Part shown: positions 12,896 to 25,277 of the stretch, piece by piece | Numbering within the stretch: position 1 is the first letter of the stretch | Layout: every line of letters starts with the position of its first letter | Source of the DNA: Monomorium pharaonis | Taxonomy: Eukaryota > Arthropoda > Insecta > Hymenoptera > Formicidae | Reading direction: 5' to 3' | Length of the DNA: 64,000 nucleotides | Assembly: GCF_013373865.1 (NCBI RefSeq) | Contig: NC_050469.1 | Location: forward strand, 30,075,046-30,139,045 | Notes under the pieces: generated by a model | Databases searched by the model: none | What the model saw: the letters and a program-made list of their open reading frames with translations, nothing else | Told to the model about the DNA's origin: nothing | Made by a program: the position numbers and the translations under genes

Positions 12896-13300
12896 AGGCT
12901 GTAATCTTAAAAAAATTTTTTTTTCAGTATTTATTAGTTGGTACTATTATTAAAATGTATCAGGAACTCTAGTACTTTTCGAGTACTTTAAGATAGGATC
13001 ATTAAAAGAATGATTTTTTAATTTTGCGGTGCCATCCCCAAATTTCAATAATTTTTTTAAAACATTTGGCGGTTGGTACTATTGTTAAAATGTATCAGGA
13101 ACTCTAGTACTTTTTGAGTACTTTAAGATGGGATCATTAAAACAATATTTTTTTTATTTTGCGGTGCCATCTCCAAATTTCAATAATTTTTTTATAATAT
13201 TTGGCGGTTGGTACTATTGTTAAAATGTATCAGGAACTGTAGTACTTTTCGAGTACTTTAAGATAGGATCTTTAAAACAATATATTTTTCATGTTGCGGT
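12896..13300 (-). repeat. 135-bp tandem units, right arm (3 copies, inverted)
   Basis: The inverted motif TGTATCAGGAACT recurs with CAGG at 12961, 13096 and 13231, exactly 135 bp apart. The left arm carries two. Confidence 0.85.
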
Positions 13301-13465
13301 GCCACGGGAAGTTAGCACCTCATATTTTTAAATTGCAATTTCTCTAAGTATTTCGGCGGTACTCTTGCTAATACCTATCAGGAACTCTAGTACTCTTTGG
13401 GGTGCAAATAGTACTCTTAATAAAACTTACAATTTTGAAAGATGCGGTGCTAACTTCACACAGGC

Positions 13466-13474
13466 ACAATAAAA
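13466..13474. repeat. 9-bp target site duplication, right (foldback element 1)
   Basis: ACAATAAAA, identical to 11153-11161, directly after the right terminus ending CACACAGGC. Confidence 0.9.
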
Positions 13475-14410
13475 GATGTAAGTTTATTATTGGGAATATT
13501 TTAATGTGTGCGTGATTACTCTAAAAATAATACAAAAATACAAATCTTAATTTATAATTATTTTTTAATTTGTTGAAATGTATATTAACGCTTTTCTTGT
13601 TACACAATATAGTTTTCGAAATGCTTTTTGAAACATCTGACGCATTTTTTTATAAAAAGATACTTTTATAGAATCTTAAACTCACATCTTTACTATTTAT
13701 TGTAAGATAAGAAATATATTTATTAAAACATACTAATAACACAATTACGGATACAAAAAATTTATAAGAATCAATCAGGCTCAATAAAGATTATAATTAA
13801 ATACTGTAATGAAATACTTATAATAAAACATATGTTATTAAATACTGTACTGTACAGAAAAAGATTAAAATATTATTTAAGAAAACAAATATAAAAAATA
13901 TTAATAAAACACGTTCTCAATTTACAAAATATTAATATTAATATTAAATATCAAAGATGAGAAAACAATTTATATGCAAGGTGTTTTGAAATTGTTATAT
14001 GCAAAGTATAAGATATAATTTTTTATGCTAAAAAAATAACAAAATTGTCCGATAATATAAATGAATTCACCACACATATTGCTTTCCGTTAATAGTATTT
14101 TTCTTTAAATATTGCTATATCTGTTAATAACACAAAAGAGAAATATTTTAATTTATCCAATATATTTTTGAGTTATATGTAATCCGTTTTGGCAACATTT
14201 TCCATTAGGTAAATCAAATCGATAGCCGGTGGTTTCTCTCGCATCCGATGGGACAGGATGCGACGCATCGACATAGTACTTAGATTTATCGAAGAGCTGG
14301 TATAATTGAAAAAGGAGAGTAACAACGATGATTTAATACCTGTCGCTTTTTACCACGTACGACCGTTCATTGCTTCAAATCGACTTGAGGGAGCTTTTCG
14401 GGATCGATAG

Positions 14411-14467
<57 letters not shown>

Positions 14468-15540
14468 ACACACTAACTATCCAACGGTTGAGCCGTTCGC
14501 ATTCTATTGTTTCCGATGTTCGAATCAGAAGAGCGTCACTGCGGGAGTAATAAAGAATTGTTAACTCCGTCATATAAACAGTATATGAAACACCTATTAA
14601 GAATTTTGTGTGATCAACTAAAAGATTATTTTGTCTGAAATATATAGTGTTTAATTGATAAAACAGATCGTCATCAGCATCTTTTTAAAGGGATGCTTGA
14701 AATCGTCTGTTTTACCGATAATTTTTGTAACAAAATTTTGTATCTATTTTTTGTATCTATTTTTTTATAACTTTGAAAATTTTTTGTTTTTGATATAAAG
14801 TCTAATCTATAGACTGATATTAATACATACACTTTAATTTTAGAAAAGGAAAAATTTCCAAACTTATGAAGAAAATTTTTGTAACTAGATTTTGTACGTA
14901 CTTCTTTCATAGATTTGGAAATCTTTCTAGAATTAAAGTATACGTATTAATTTCAGCTTTGTAAACTGCTCACACAATGATATATGACATAGATATTTTT
15001 AAAATATCTATATATTAAAATATTTGTTGCATAGCACTGTTAAAATATCTTAAGAATGTTTCTGAGATATCTTCAAGTTACTAAAAAGTTATGATAATTT
15101 TATTTTAAATGTGATATCTGATTTATGTTTGATCTTGTCTTTAATTTTTATATTTAAGATAGTTTATTATAAGATATATGTTGTATAATTGTCTTGTTGA
15201 TTATGAAATAGATCTCAAAATAAACATAAAGCAAGCTTAAATAAAATCAAAAGTTTAACTGTTATCGATCATAGTATATGCAAATGTTGCAGAAATATCC
15301 TTTTCCAGATAATATCCAGATATTCTATGAATATTTGACAATAAAATATCTCAAAATTGATTAAAAATTGTAAGCATAAAGATACCTGATTATATCTCAG
15401 ATGTATTGTGTGGACTTTATACTAAGGACGAAAAGAAATACATATGAAATTTTGTTAATGATGCACTAACTATCGATCTTGATCAGTTTTGACCATCACT
15501 CTAGCATCCCCTTAAGTACACAACTCTTTTTTTTGTACGG
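13475..15540. other. AT-rich non-coding DNA
   Basis: AT-rich with many short runs. Contains the (CT)n tract annotated separately. No coding-like frame and no paired transposon ends seen. Confidence 0.55.
14416..14464. repeat. (CT)n microsatellite
   Basis: An uninterrupted CT dinucleotide run of about 49 bp. Confidence 0.95.
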
Positions 15541-18120
15541 AAAAACATTTAAACTATAAAATACTAAGCTCTTTATAACATTTGTAATAACCTGCTGTAT
15601 TTAGTAAATTGCTCAATAATTTATTTGAATCTGAGCGCTGTAATTGTGAAATTTCAGAGAACGCCGTCAGGTTTGATAGACCAGTAAGTCTGTTGTAACA
15701 AAATCCACATGTCCCTGTTACATTTCTAATCTCGTAGCGTAACAATCTGCTGCGCTTATTACTCGGAGACATTCCTTTTTGCTCCGACGTCCGCTCGCCT
15801 CGCGCCATCCAAATTCCTTTTTCCTCCCCTTCCAGACTGCTAGTGCCGATACAGTCCCGCAAGACAGGAAACTCCGGCACGAAGCCGCGCGAATTATCGC
15901 ACCGACGATAAATGGCGGCGCGTCTTGCTTTTCTTCGAGCGCGCTCGCGCCAGTGTATCTCGTAAGTGATTTACATCGTTCTCCAATTTCGGGTCTTTGC
16001 AGTAAGTACACTTAGGGGCGCGTTATTCTGTCTCTCTCCCGCCACTTCGCCTGCAGCCCCTTTGTAACCTCCCTGTTCCACGAGAACGCCGGCGAAGCCG
16101 GGTGTGATAAGGCCGTAGAGAAGGCGGAATAGCGTTGTGGATGGAGGACGAGGGGGATACTCGAGGGTTGTAGGGTGGCGGATCGCTTCTACCGCCGTTA
16201 GGTTTCTTGTAAGCCGGTAATCTTCGGTAAGTAACAAAACACGCGGCTGAGCTTAGGGCACGACGCTCGAGGAATTCTCTGAGAAACTCCATGTATATAT
16301 ATCGGCTCGTCGTAAAGCGTTAGTGCGGCATTTGATGCAATTCGCACACGCGAGATTGCGCGCTTTTCGTGTGTAATAGTTTCGCATGGCTTTAAAGGTG
16401 CGGATTACGATTGCTGCCGCCATTTTCGGTATTCCGTATTTATATATGTTCGCTCTATCAGCGAATCTAAATTAGGGACGCGCTTGCGCGTAGCGTTTCT
16501 TTGTATGCTCTGTTTATTTTTCACTTTAGCGTATTTTTATAGCTCAAGCTTTTGCAACTCTGATTACTTTGTCGCAAATTTGAATTTCCGGTCCCGATTT
16601 GTTTTCATCGATTACACGTTATTACGTTGTCGAGGGGAACTTGTTGCGAAACGTTATTAACGCAGCTTTACGAGAAGTAATCAGATATTTGCGTATCGAT
16701 TTCTCCCCTACGCACCCGTCTCTATTTAAATTTCCGCGAGTGAATGGCACTTGGAAGTATTTCGCTTCGTGTAATTAGCAATTAAGTATACTTACTCAGC
16801 TATCTTAAAAGCGTAGCAGCTGGAATAACGCAGACAGTTTATTTTGTTTTTTCCTTTTTTTTTTTTACCGAGTACGACCGAGCGCTCGAGAGTGGATACG
16901 ACGAAGGAATAACTAGAAATAAGAGAAAAAGAGCGCATAAAACAGAGGAATAATCCTCGGTATTAAAACCAAATGCATTTATAACCCTCGTGTCGCTGCG
17001 TCCTCTCTGATTATGCAGATGCAACGGTCGTTGATTCCCACTTTGACAACATACGTTAGACACGCTCGCAAACGTGTTTCGCTACGTTCGGGACTGGAAT
17101 TTCTCTCCTCTCGTCTCTAGTTTATTTCCGTGTCTTTCAGGATGGCAGAGGCGAGGCGTATCACGCCATGCGTAATTAGATTACGATGCGCAGAAATTAT
17201 TAATCTTCTTCATAAAATGATTATTTTCCAACGAAAGATATACACTTCCCTTGTTTGCCCCGCATTCCGTTAGATGTTACGTCGTGTTTGAATTTATTTG
17301 AAATATCATATCGAATATAGTGGAGCGCAAAGTTTTTCTATACAAATTTCATACGAAAAGGGCCACGTAATGCAAAGTACGAGTTAAGACGTCGGAAAAC
17401 CGACAGGGTATACATATGGGTATTATACCTCCTTTATTTTATATTTTATACGAGATGTTCGACGATTTCGCTCTCTTTTAGTACACGTACTACATGTATA
17501 ATTCGCATTTGTTGTATGGTGCATTCGAATATTTCAAGAACGTCGTTCATAGGACAGAGAGTCCGTCCTTTCTCTTCCATGTCCTCGTCATTCGATTTTC
17601 CTCTTCACCGTCAGCACCTCCGTGCGTTTTCCGACGCGCTTTTACGTTCCACGTAGATGCTTGTAATTAAACTCTAATTGCCGGTATGCTGTCGCGTCGT
17701 GCTCATGGCTGACGAGAGGTTCTGACGAAAAGAGAAGTATCTCGCAGCGCGCCACGATGCCTCGCCGCGTGTCCACGAGTGAATACTCTCTAGTCGAGTG
17801 GTCGCATCTGTGCGCCTCGCCCGAGATGGGATCCGGCAAGGGCCGTGTAAATGATGACGCTGGAAAGTCGGCGTGGCGTTCGCGTTGCTGCGGAAGGTTA
17901 ATTGTCCTTGTCGCGTTTCGGCGATTATACGACGTGTCCCGGTATACGACGGTTTAGTTTGAACGTACGCGAACCAGAAACCAATTGACCTACATGATTG
18001 AGAACGGATCGTGAAAGATATATAGCGACGCGCGCAGCCCTGAACGGGAGAGATCGAGAATTTCGTTATCATGACGAGATTGCATACTCGAGATGCAATT
18101 TGTTGCTGGAATGTGAACGA
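15541..18120. other. GC-rich, CpG-containing non-coding blocks
   Basis: Two GC-rich blocks (about 15750-16300 and 17550-18070) carry open frames on both strands at once. That pattern comes from low stop-codon density in GC-rich DNA rather than from genes: no domain, coding bias or convincing splice pattern is visible. They could be regulatory DNA, but I see no specific element. Confidence 0.45.
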
Positions 18121-21100
18121 AACGTAAATTTAATTTTAGAAACGTAAATTTTTTTATTGCCGAATTAAATTAGTTGTTGCTTTTTATTGCCGTTGTTTGG
18201 ATCCATAATTTTTTTTTCTCTTAATTGTTTTTAATCATTATGTAACACGAAGATCGATGCTCTTGCTGATATCCATAATTTTCATTTTACTTCGCATACT
18301 TACACATTATTACACAACACGAAATGCCATTACAAAATATTTTTAATAAAATAACGCAAAATCTCGTACATTTTATGGTATAAATGACATGGTACTACAT
18401 ATTGATACTATGCAGTATTGTACTTACAACGTGACACAGGCACCATGTACCTGTACATTGAGCTAGGTGGTAGATACAGCAGTAAACGCGACGGATTATC
18501 CAGGCCATTGCTTAGTAAATCTAGCAGATCCTGGCAAATCGCGCTCGTTTCCGGAATTCACTATGGCACCGGCCGATATTTAAACGGTCCGACCGATTTA
18601 GTGCCGCGACAGTGGTATATGGTATAAACAGCGAGTCATTTAACGAGCTAGCTCGTTAATCACATACTTGTTAACCACATTGTGTTAGAGCGTCGTCGGC
18701 ATCCACCTAGGAAATACCTGCAACTCGTACGTGCGTCCGTCACAAAAATTTCGCTAATCTGTTACCTGGAAATTATTCCGTGGCCGAGCCATTAATTATC
18801 GTCACCGAAGCTTGTAACGTTTTCGATTAAATGTAAAGAACATACGCATACTGAGAATATTGAGGGGAAAGGACTTGCCTTTAAAAGTTCAGTAAAATTC
18901 GACGGTTTAATCAAAATTTTATAATTCAAGTCTGTAAGGAGCAGGCGTTACTTCGCATGCCCGTGCCGCAATAATTCATTATTACGTTCTGCGAGATTTA
19001 ATGACGAATAAATCACTATTGTTATCGGTAGGCAATAACAACTGCCTATAAACGGGCTTGTCTGTATAAGGGCCTGGACGACGATGATGTAACACACATC
19101 GGACACATAGAGACTCTGGAATTTACGTTATCATTATAATCGTTATGGGCTATATATATTGGCCAATAGCGATGCATATTTCTATCCTCTCCATCCCTTC
19201 GCTCTCTTGTCCTTGATGACCATTCCCCGATACCGTTTCTACAGTCGTCCTACCTGGGATAGCTTAGGGTGTTAGTAGCATGCTGAAATCAATTGCGTTA
19301 GAGATTACTACGTTTGATTCAATTTCGAGTTCTCGTTGAGCTTAATTTATTGTCGTTTCGCCCAACGTCCGCGCTATTTGGCCATGGACTCTGCCTCTCT
19401 CATTTAATTACACGTACGCATTTACGTCTGTGGATGCGTCTACGAATACACGTGAGAACATGGCCGATTGTTTGTTTAATCGCGGAATACTGCTAATCTT
19501 TGAACACGCGCGACAGGCGATGGCGCGGCGTACACTCCATCGAATTATCGATTTCGTGTTGCACGGACAGAAGACAGAAATTCCTTGCCAGACGGAAGAA
19601 TTATAGCAGATGATACGGATATATATGTGCGATGATTAAGTTTGCTTTTTTTGTAAATTTTTATGTGAAATTGAAACGCGGGTATATGTATTCTCCACTT
19701 TTAATATACATATACTATATACGATGTGACTATATGAGAACGGTCGACTTTTAGTCGATGAGTTTCGGATTCGACTTACCATCACTTATGTACGTCTCGA
19801 TTTTATAAAAGAAAATTAAAAATTGAAAGGAAAGAAAGGAGTACAAGTACAAGTTTGAAAGACGTATGACTACCTGGCTTTACTTATTTGTATTACTTAT
19901 TTGATGTCTGACTTTTATACTATTGTTAGTTGACATTGGCATCTTTGACATTCGATTGTAACTGATTTTCACTTATGTTGAAGATATAAGTATGGGTTAT
20001 GTTGTGCTGACGAGTGGTGATTCGTATCGAAAATACTGGAATGCAGCGGTAAATGGTCTTTATTGTGCGCTGCTTCATTATCGCTGCTGTTGATATTAGT
20101 ATTGATGACCAATGACGGTCATGTCCATTGTGTTTTCGCGATGAGAATAGCTTATTATACCGCTTCTATTACTGTTGCTGTCTTCCTTCATTAGGTCTCA
20201 CATAACATTTGTCAGATCATCCAGCTGATCGCTCGCTACGTTGCTTCTTATTGTGATACGTGAACTTCAGAATTGGCACCATTTTTCAAATGTCTGACGA
20301 TTGTTTGAAGTGCATGGCAGACTGAGGAATAAATTTCTGAGATAGCTTGAATGCGCAATTAATACAATCTTAAAATTATTCTTAAAAAAATCGTATAACA
20401 TTTTTTAATGATCGTTTCGTTGGATACAGTACCGTTCAGTTATGATATCTGAGGTAGTTATTTATTTTAGTCGAATTTGTAACACAAGAGACATACGACA
20501 ATATGATTCGATCGAGAGACAAAATAAAAAAGTGAACATCTATTGTTCTTACCACTAGAGTTTCGTGACATAATTCTGGCAATATTGTGCTTTACGTTTT
20601 TTACATGAAATTTTTAACCTGTACTTTGGCGTAATTTATGGCGCGCCGGATGAACTGAATTAACCGATTATAGCCGGTAATCAAATATTTGATCACTGCT
20701 TTATTACCTATTGTATGCAATATTACATTTCTCTCGTTTTAGGCATAACACGTTAATATATTGGCGATAAAAAGTAATATTATTATTGTTTTCATTTATT
20801 TGATATTTTAACATTAAAGCAGCACATTACAGTTATTTAGTTGTACTTGATAATACTCGATACCGTATTATTTTATTTTTATGTATTTATTTCATTTGCT
20901 GATTCTCTCTCTCTCTTTCGGTAGACACAGTTTTGTCTCTTGTTTTATTTCTCAACAAACGATATATAAATTGTGATTAAAAATATAATCAGTCATGTCT
21001 ACTATTACATAATAATAAAGGTTGCTTAATTAAGCATTAAATCATGGTATTTTCTGAAAATAATGTAAGATGCGCACTTGTGATATACGCGACAAGGTGT

Positions 21101-23630
21101 GACTGTACGCGCGCCGCTCCATTTAGCACCGATGGAAACCGGAAGTTCTTCCTGCATAGCGTTGGAATTGCGCGGGTCGAGGGTTGACGCGGAGTCCCAG
21201 CAATTAACACGAACGTTTAATTAAGCGTCCCCCTGGCTAGATGCACGTAGACGCTGTTATTCTCACATACCTGAAGCTGAGATATATCGTTACTACTAAC
21301 AATTACTCCAATGTATTGTACGGATAGAATGTTGTCTTTGAGACGTTGGAATTATTAGAGCAGCTCAATTTATTTCTGTTATTTGTCTTTTGTTAATTAC
21401 ACGGCTATAAATCAAACTTTTACTCTACTAGCTTTCGAAATTAACAGTGGTATGAAACTTTTCGGTAATTTATGTGCGTTTAAATTTAATCATATTCGAT
21501 ATGAACATGCAAAATAGATTGGATTAGTTAACAGAGACTAGTAGTATTATAACATACAGCATATGCATAACGATATTAAACTGAGGTCGGGTTTTGTAAG
21601 AAAATTTTATTAAGATTAACTTTTGACGGTTTTGTTTTATTTGTTAAAATATCGTTTAGTTAGGAAACGGGACCGATTTTTTTTTAATTGCTAAATAATT
21701 ATTAATTTTCGTGTTTGTTTTTTTAGATTGTGATTATGTAACGGAAACGATATTCTGTCAAGTTCTTTTGTTGTTCTATGGACGAGCAGTAAATTCCGAT
21801 GAAAAGTCGAAGGAAAAGAGATGGGTTCAATATAAATTTCTACCTTTCGATTCGCCTTTTCCACCTTCTTCGCCTTTCGGGATAAATTCACGGGTCATAA
21901 ATATAAAAGTGAGAGCCGCTGTAGCGTTGTACAAAGTTACATATTGTTTCATAAGAACGGGATGAGGTTGAGAAAGCGGTGATAAAGGGGAAAGTTGCAC
22001 CAGGAAGGTAACGTTCTTCATGGCGTGCCGTGACTACCGAGTATCGTACTCCCGACCTAAACAGCAATAAGCGAGAGCAGTAAAGAGTATTTTATGGGAA
22101 CCATAGAAATGCTTCTGTCTTGTTGCTAGATATTTGCGATAGGGACAAAGTCGACACGGAATAAGATTATGATTTTTTTTTTAACAGAATAATCCTATAT
22201 AATAATATAATATAAATTTTTTAAAAATTTTTATTGAAAAAAATTATAAAGTATTTTTGAAACCATCTATCTTTTTTTTATATTTTATAGTTTTAATGAT
22301 GTTAGTTTTGAATGAAAATAACTGTTTTTGTTTCAAAGAGATATTTCACTCTTAACGTATGAAAAGCAATTGTAAAAGAATAGTTTTTATTATTGTTTAT
22401 ATTTTAACATATTCAAAGCTGATTAAAATTAAAAGGAGACGTTAATTGTGTTTTTTGGTAGATGTATTTTTTAAATAAGTGTTTTATGAGTTATATAGTC
22501 AATTTTGTTAAATTGGTATCATAATGGATTTCAGATGCTCGTTTCGACATTTAAAATTGACTTCTCGAGATTGCTTGGTCGCGATTGCAATTACGTGCTT
22601 GCGCACTCGTGCAGCTTATATGGATGGACATCGATCGTGCGTAAATCGTTTAGCGTATTTGCTGGGAGAGAATCAACTTTTAGTCGTTCTCGATAATCGT
22701 TAATCGCCATTCAAATAAAGATTCAACCGCGACGGTATTCGGATTCGGAGTTGGCTTCCTCTCGATGTAGCCCTTTTATCGTTAACTGCATATTGTTTTT
22801 CCCTAAACAAAAATAGTCTAAACGATCGTACTGTCGTACTGTTCTATCAGCTGTGCAATTAAAGTTAAAGAACTATAACGAGCTTGGTAGGCCGAGCGTT
22901 AGGTTCATTTCGCGAGTCACGAGGAATATTTCGCTGGGTGGAAAAAGAGTAGGTGAATGCAGGTCGGAAAAGAAAGAGCAAAACTGGTATCGTCAGAGAG
23001 ACCGCGAGAGTTTATAAGTTTTAATTGGTGGAAAGTCAGACAGGAATTGGAGATCCTGTCCTCTCTTTTCCACGTTTACAACCGCTCTTCAAACTCTGTC
23101 ACCTTTCAAGTTCTTATCCTTGTTTACCCGTCCCTCTGCGATGATAATAATAATACTTACTCATTGTTTTAGAAATTAACTCCAGGCTTCTTGCATCCGC
23201 CGCAAATGTAGTCGCAGAGGGAACCGAGGAGGGGAGGAGGGGGGTTGGGAATCCTCTGCATTCACTTCAATTAACCGGTAATGGATTAACGGCTTATCTC
23301 TTCCTCAGTTTATCTCGACGTCACTAGCGTCCTTATAGAGCCGCCGGCAATGTCGGTGTTCAAGGTGGCGTATTTAAGAACCGCGTCCGTATCTTTAAGA
23401 AATTGTACTTTTTGCTGAGAATGGTGTTTTAGCAATTGACTTGACAATAGGACAATTTTTGGTTGTTTCTATTGGGAACGATATTCTATCACCTTGAAAA
23501 GGCGAGGGTACATTAAAGAGACTCCAATACAATGTCAAAAAAAATTGATACAGAAAGCATTCATATTATATTAAATTATTTATATATGAGAACAACTACG
23601 TAATAATAAATTAATTCTACAATTACAAAA
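18121..23630. other. non-coding DNA
   Basis: Mixed AT-rich and moderate-GC sequence. A perfect palindrome at 18640-18659 is listed separately. A (CT)n run lies near 20903-20917. No gene, RNA or transposon end recognised. Confidence 0.5.
18640..18659. other. perfect 20-bp palindrome
   Basis: TTAACGAGCTAGCTCGTTAA is its own reverse complement, with no spacer. The symmetry ends abruptly on both sides. Function unknown; it could be a dimeric transcription-factor site or chance. Confidence 0.6.
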
Positions 23631-23634
23631 AATC

Positions 23635-23664
23635 CGCGCGCGCGCGCGTGCACACACACACACA
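23635..23664. repeat. (CG)n(CA)n alternating purine-pyrimidine tract
   Basis: Thirty bases of strict pyrimidine-purine alternation: CG repeats, then TG, then CA repeats. This is the classic composition for left-handed Z-DNA. It lies about 110 bp left of foldback element 2. Confidence 0.85.
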
Positions 23665-23768
23665 AATCAGATTTTAAGTGCCAAAAAACATAAAAATTAA
23701 GAAGATAAGTTTTATATAAGTATATCTCGGAAACTTATACACGACCGCCGATTAATAAAGAAAAAGTT

Positions 23769-23777
23769 GATTACTAT
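23769..23777. repeat. 9-bp target site duplication, left (foldback element 2)
   Basis: GATTACTAT directly before the left terminus ACGTGTGTGAAGTTAGC; the identical nonamer is at 25564-25572. Confidence 0.9.
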
Positions 23778-24180
23778 ACGTGTGTGAAGTTAGCATCTCA
23801 AAGTTTAGCATCTTATAAAAATACTGCAGAATTACTTGCATTCAGCATAGTTCTACAGTTCTTGATAGGTTTCAACAATAGTTTTGTTGAATTACCTATT
23901 TTAATTAAATTTTTATAAATGAGATGCTAACTTTCAAAATCACATAATAGCATCTCACCGTATTTCGAATATACGTCCACAGAGAAGACTAAATCTGATT
24001 AAATTAATAAAAAAAAAATTTTTTGTTACAAAACATACGTATATATGCGTGTACGTCTGCGCACGTGGATTTGGTGTAACTGGCATCTCAGATAGACAAA
24101 ATTAATTAATTTAAAAAATTTAGAAAGTATTTTTCAACAACTATCTTGATGGAAAACTTGTATTTATAGGTCTAGACATG

Positions 24181-24660
24181 AGATGCTGGTCGAATATCGA
24201 CAGTTCTATTTCTTTTAACGCAGTTTTCATATAGATACGGACGCGTACAATAATTTTCTAAAGAGTTCCGGTGATATAATTAATTAAAACATTTTTTAAA
24301 CAATTATTTTGCTCAAAAAACTTGAATTTTGAGGGCTAGACGTGAGATGCTGGTCGAATATCGACAGTTCTATTTCTTTTAACGCAGTTTCCATATAGAT
24401 ACGGACGTGTACATTAATTTTCTAAAGAGTTCCGATGATATAAATAATTAAAACATTTTTTAAACAATTATTTTGCCCGAAAAACTTGAATTTTGAGGGC
24501 TAGATGTGATATGCTGTTCGAATATCGACAGTTCTATTTCTTTTAACGCAGTTTCCATATAGATACGGACGCGTACATTAATTTTCTAAAGAGTTTTGGT
24601 GATATAAATAATTAAAACATTTTTTAAACATTTATTTTGCTCTCAAAATTCAAATTTTTC
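24181..24660 (+). repeat. 164-bp direct repeats (about 3 copies)
   Basis: The GATGCTG junction recurs at about 24183, 24347 and 24511, 164 bp apart. Each unit contains the blocks ATATCGACAGTTCTATTTC and TTTTCTAAAGAGTT. The copies differ by scattered substitutions. The last unit runs straight into the G-rich minisatellite. Confidence 0.85.
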
Positions 24661-25277
24661 GGGTGAGACCGGGAGAGACGGGGAGAGACCGGGAGAGATG
24701 GGGAGAGATTGGGAGAGACCGAGAGAAACGGGAGAGACCAGGAGAGACCGGGAGAGACGGGGAGAGACCGGGAGAGACCGGGAGAGACGGGGAGAGACCG
24801 GGAGAGACGAGGAGAGACCGGGAGAGACGGGGAGAGACCGGGAGTGACTGGGAGTAACGGGGAGAGACGGGGAGAGACTGGGAGAGACCGGGAGAGACCG
24901 GAAAAGATCGGGAGAGACGGGGAGAGACCGGGAGAGACGGGGAGAGACCGGGAGAGACGGGTAAAGACGGGGAGAGACGGGGAGAGACCGGGAGAGACGG
25001 GTAAAGACGGGGAGAGACAGGGAGAGACCGGGAGAGACCGGGAGAGACGGGGAGAGACCGGGAGAGACCGGGAGAGACGGGGAGAGACCGGGAGAGACGA
25101 GGAGAGACCGGGAGAGACGGGGAGAGACCGGGAGAGACGAGGAGAGACCGGGAGTGACTGGGAGTAACGGGGAGAGACGGGGAGAGACTGGGAGAGACCG
25201 GGAGAGACCGGAAAAGATCGGGAGAGACGGGGAGAGACCGGGAGAGACCGGGAGAGACGGGAAGAGACCGGGAGAGA
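24661..25277 (+). repeat. G-rich minisatellite, 10-bp unit GGGAGAGACC / GGGAGAGACG
   Basis: About 60 tandem 10-bp units. A distinctive block of variant units (GGAGTGACTG, GGAGTAACGG and further on GAAAAGATCG) occurs at 24841 and again at 25151. This is a higher-order duplication of 310 bp, or 31 units. G-runs of three or four every ten bases give consecutive loops of six or seven bases, which meets the usual G-quadruplex pattern. Long open frames on both strands follow from the stop-free unit and are not genes. Confidence 0.92.

Larger units (their letters stand above)
11162..13465. mobile_element. foldback transposon 1 (long inverted arms of tandem repeats)
   Basis: A 2304-bp element whose two halves are inverted copies of each other. 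The termini are GCCTGTGTGAAGTTAGCA and its exact reverse complement, flanked by a perfect 9-bp duplication. From the outside inward each arm has a unique end of about 180 bp, 135-bp tandem units (two on the left, three on the right), then 147-bp units (six left, two right). A loop of about 90 bp lies near 12530-12620 and includes an AT dinucleotide run. No transposase is encoded. The 9-bp duplication plus repeat-rich inverted arms matches Drosophila Foldback (FB) elements and Mutator-like elements as known families; membership is inferred. The near identity of the units and the intact duplication suggest a fairly recent insertion. Confidence 0.9.

Noticed and set aside
15554..16292. Several frames of 78 to 108 residues on both strands
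   Set aside because: Simultaneous openness on both strands in CpG-rich DNA indicates a composition effect.
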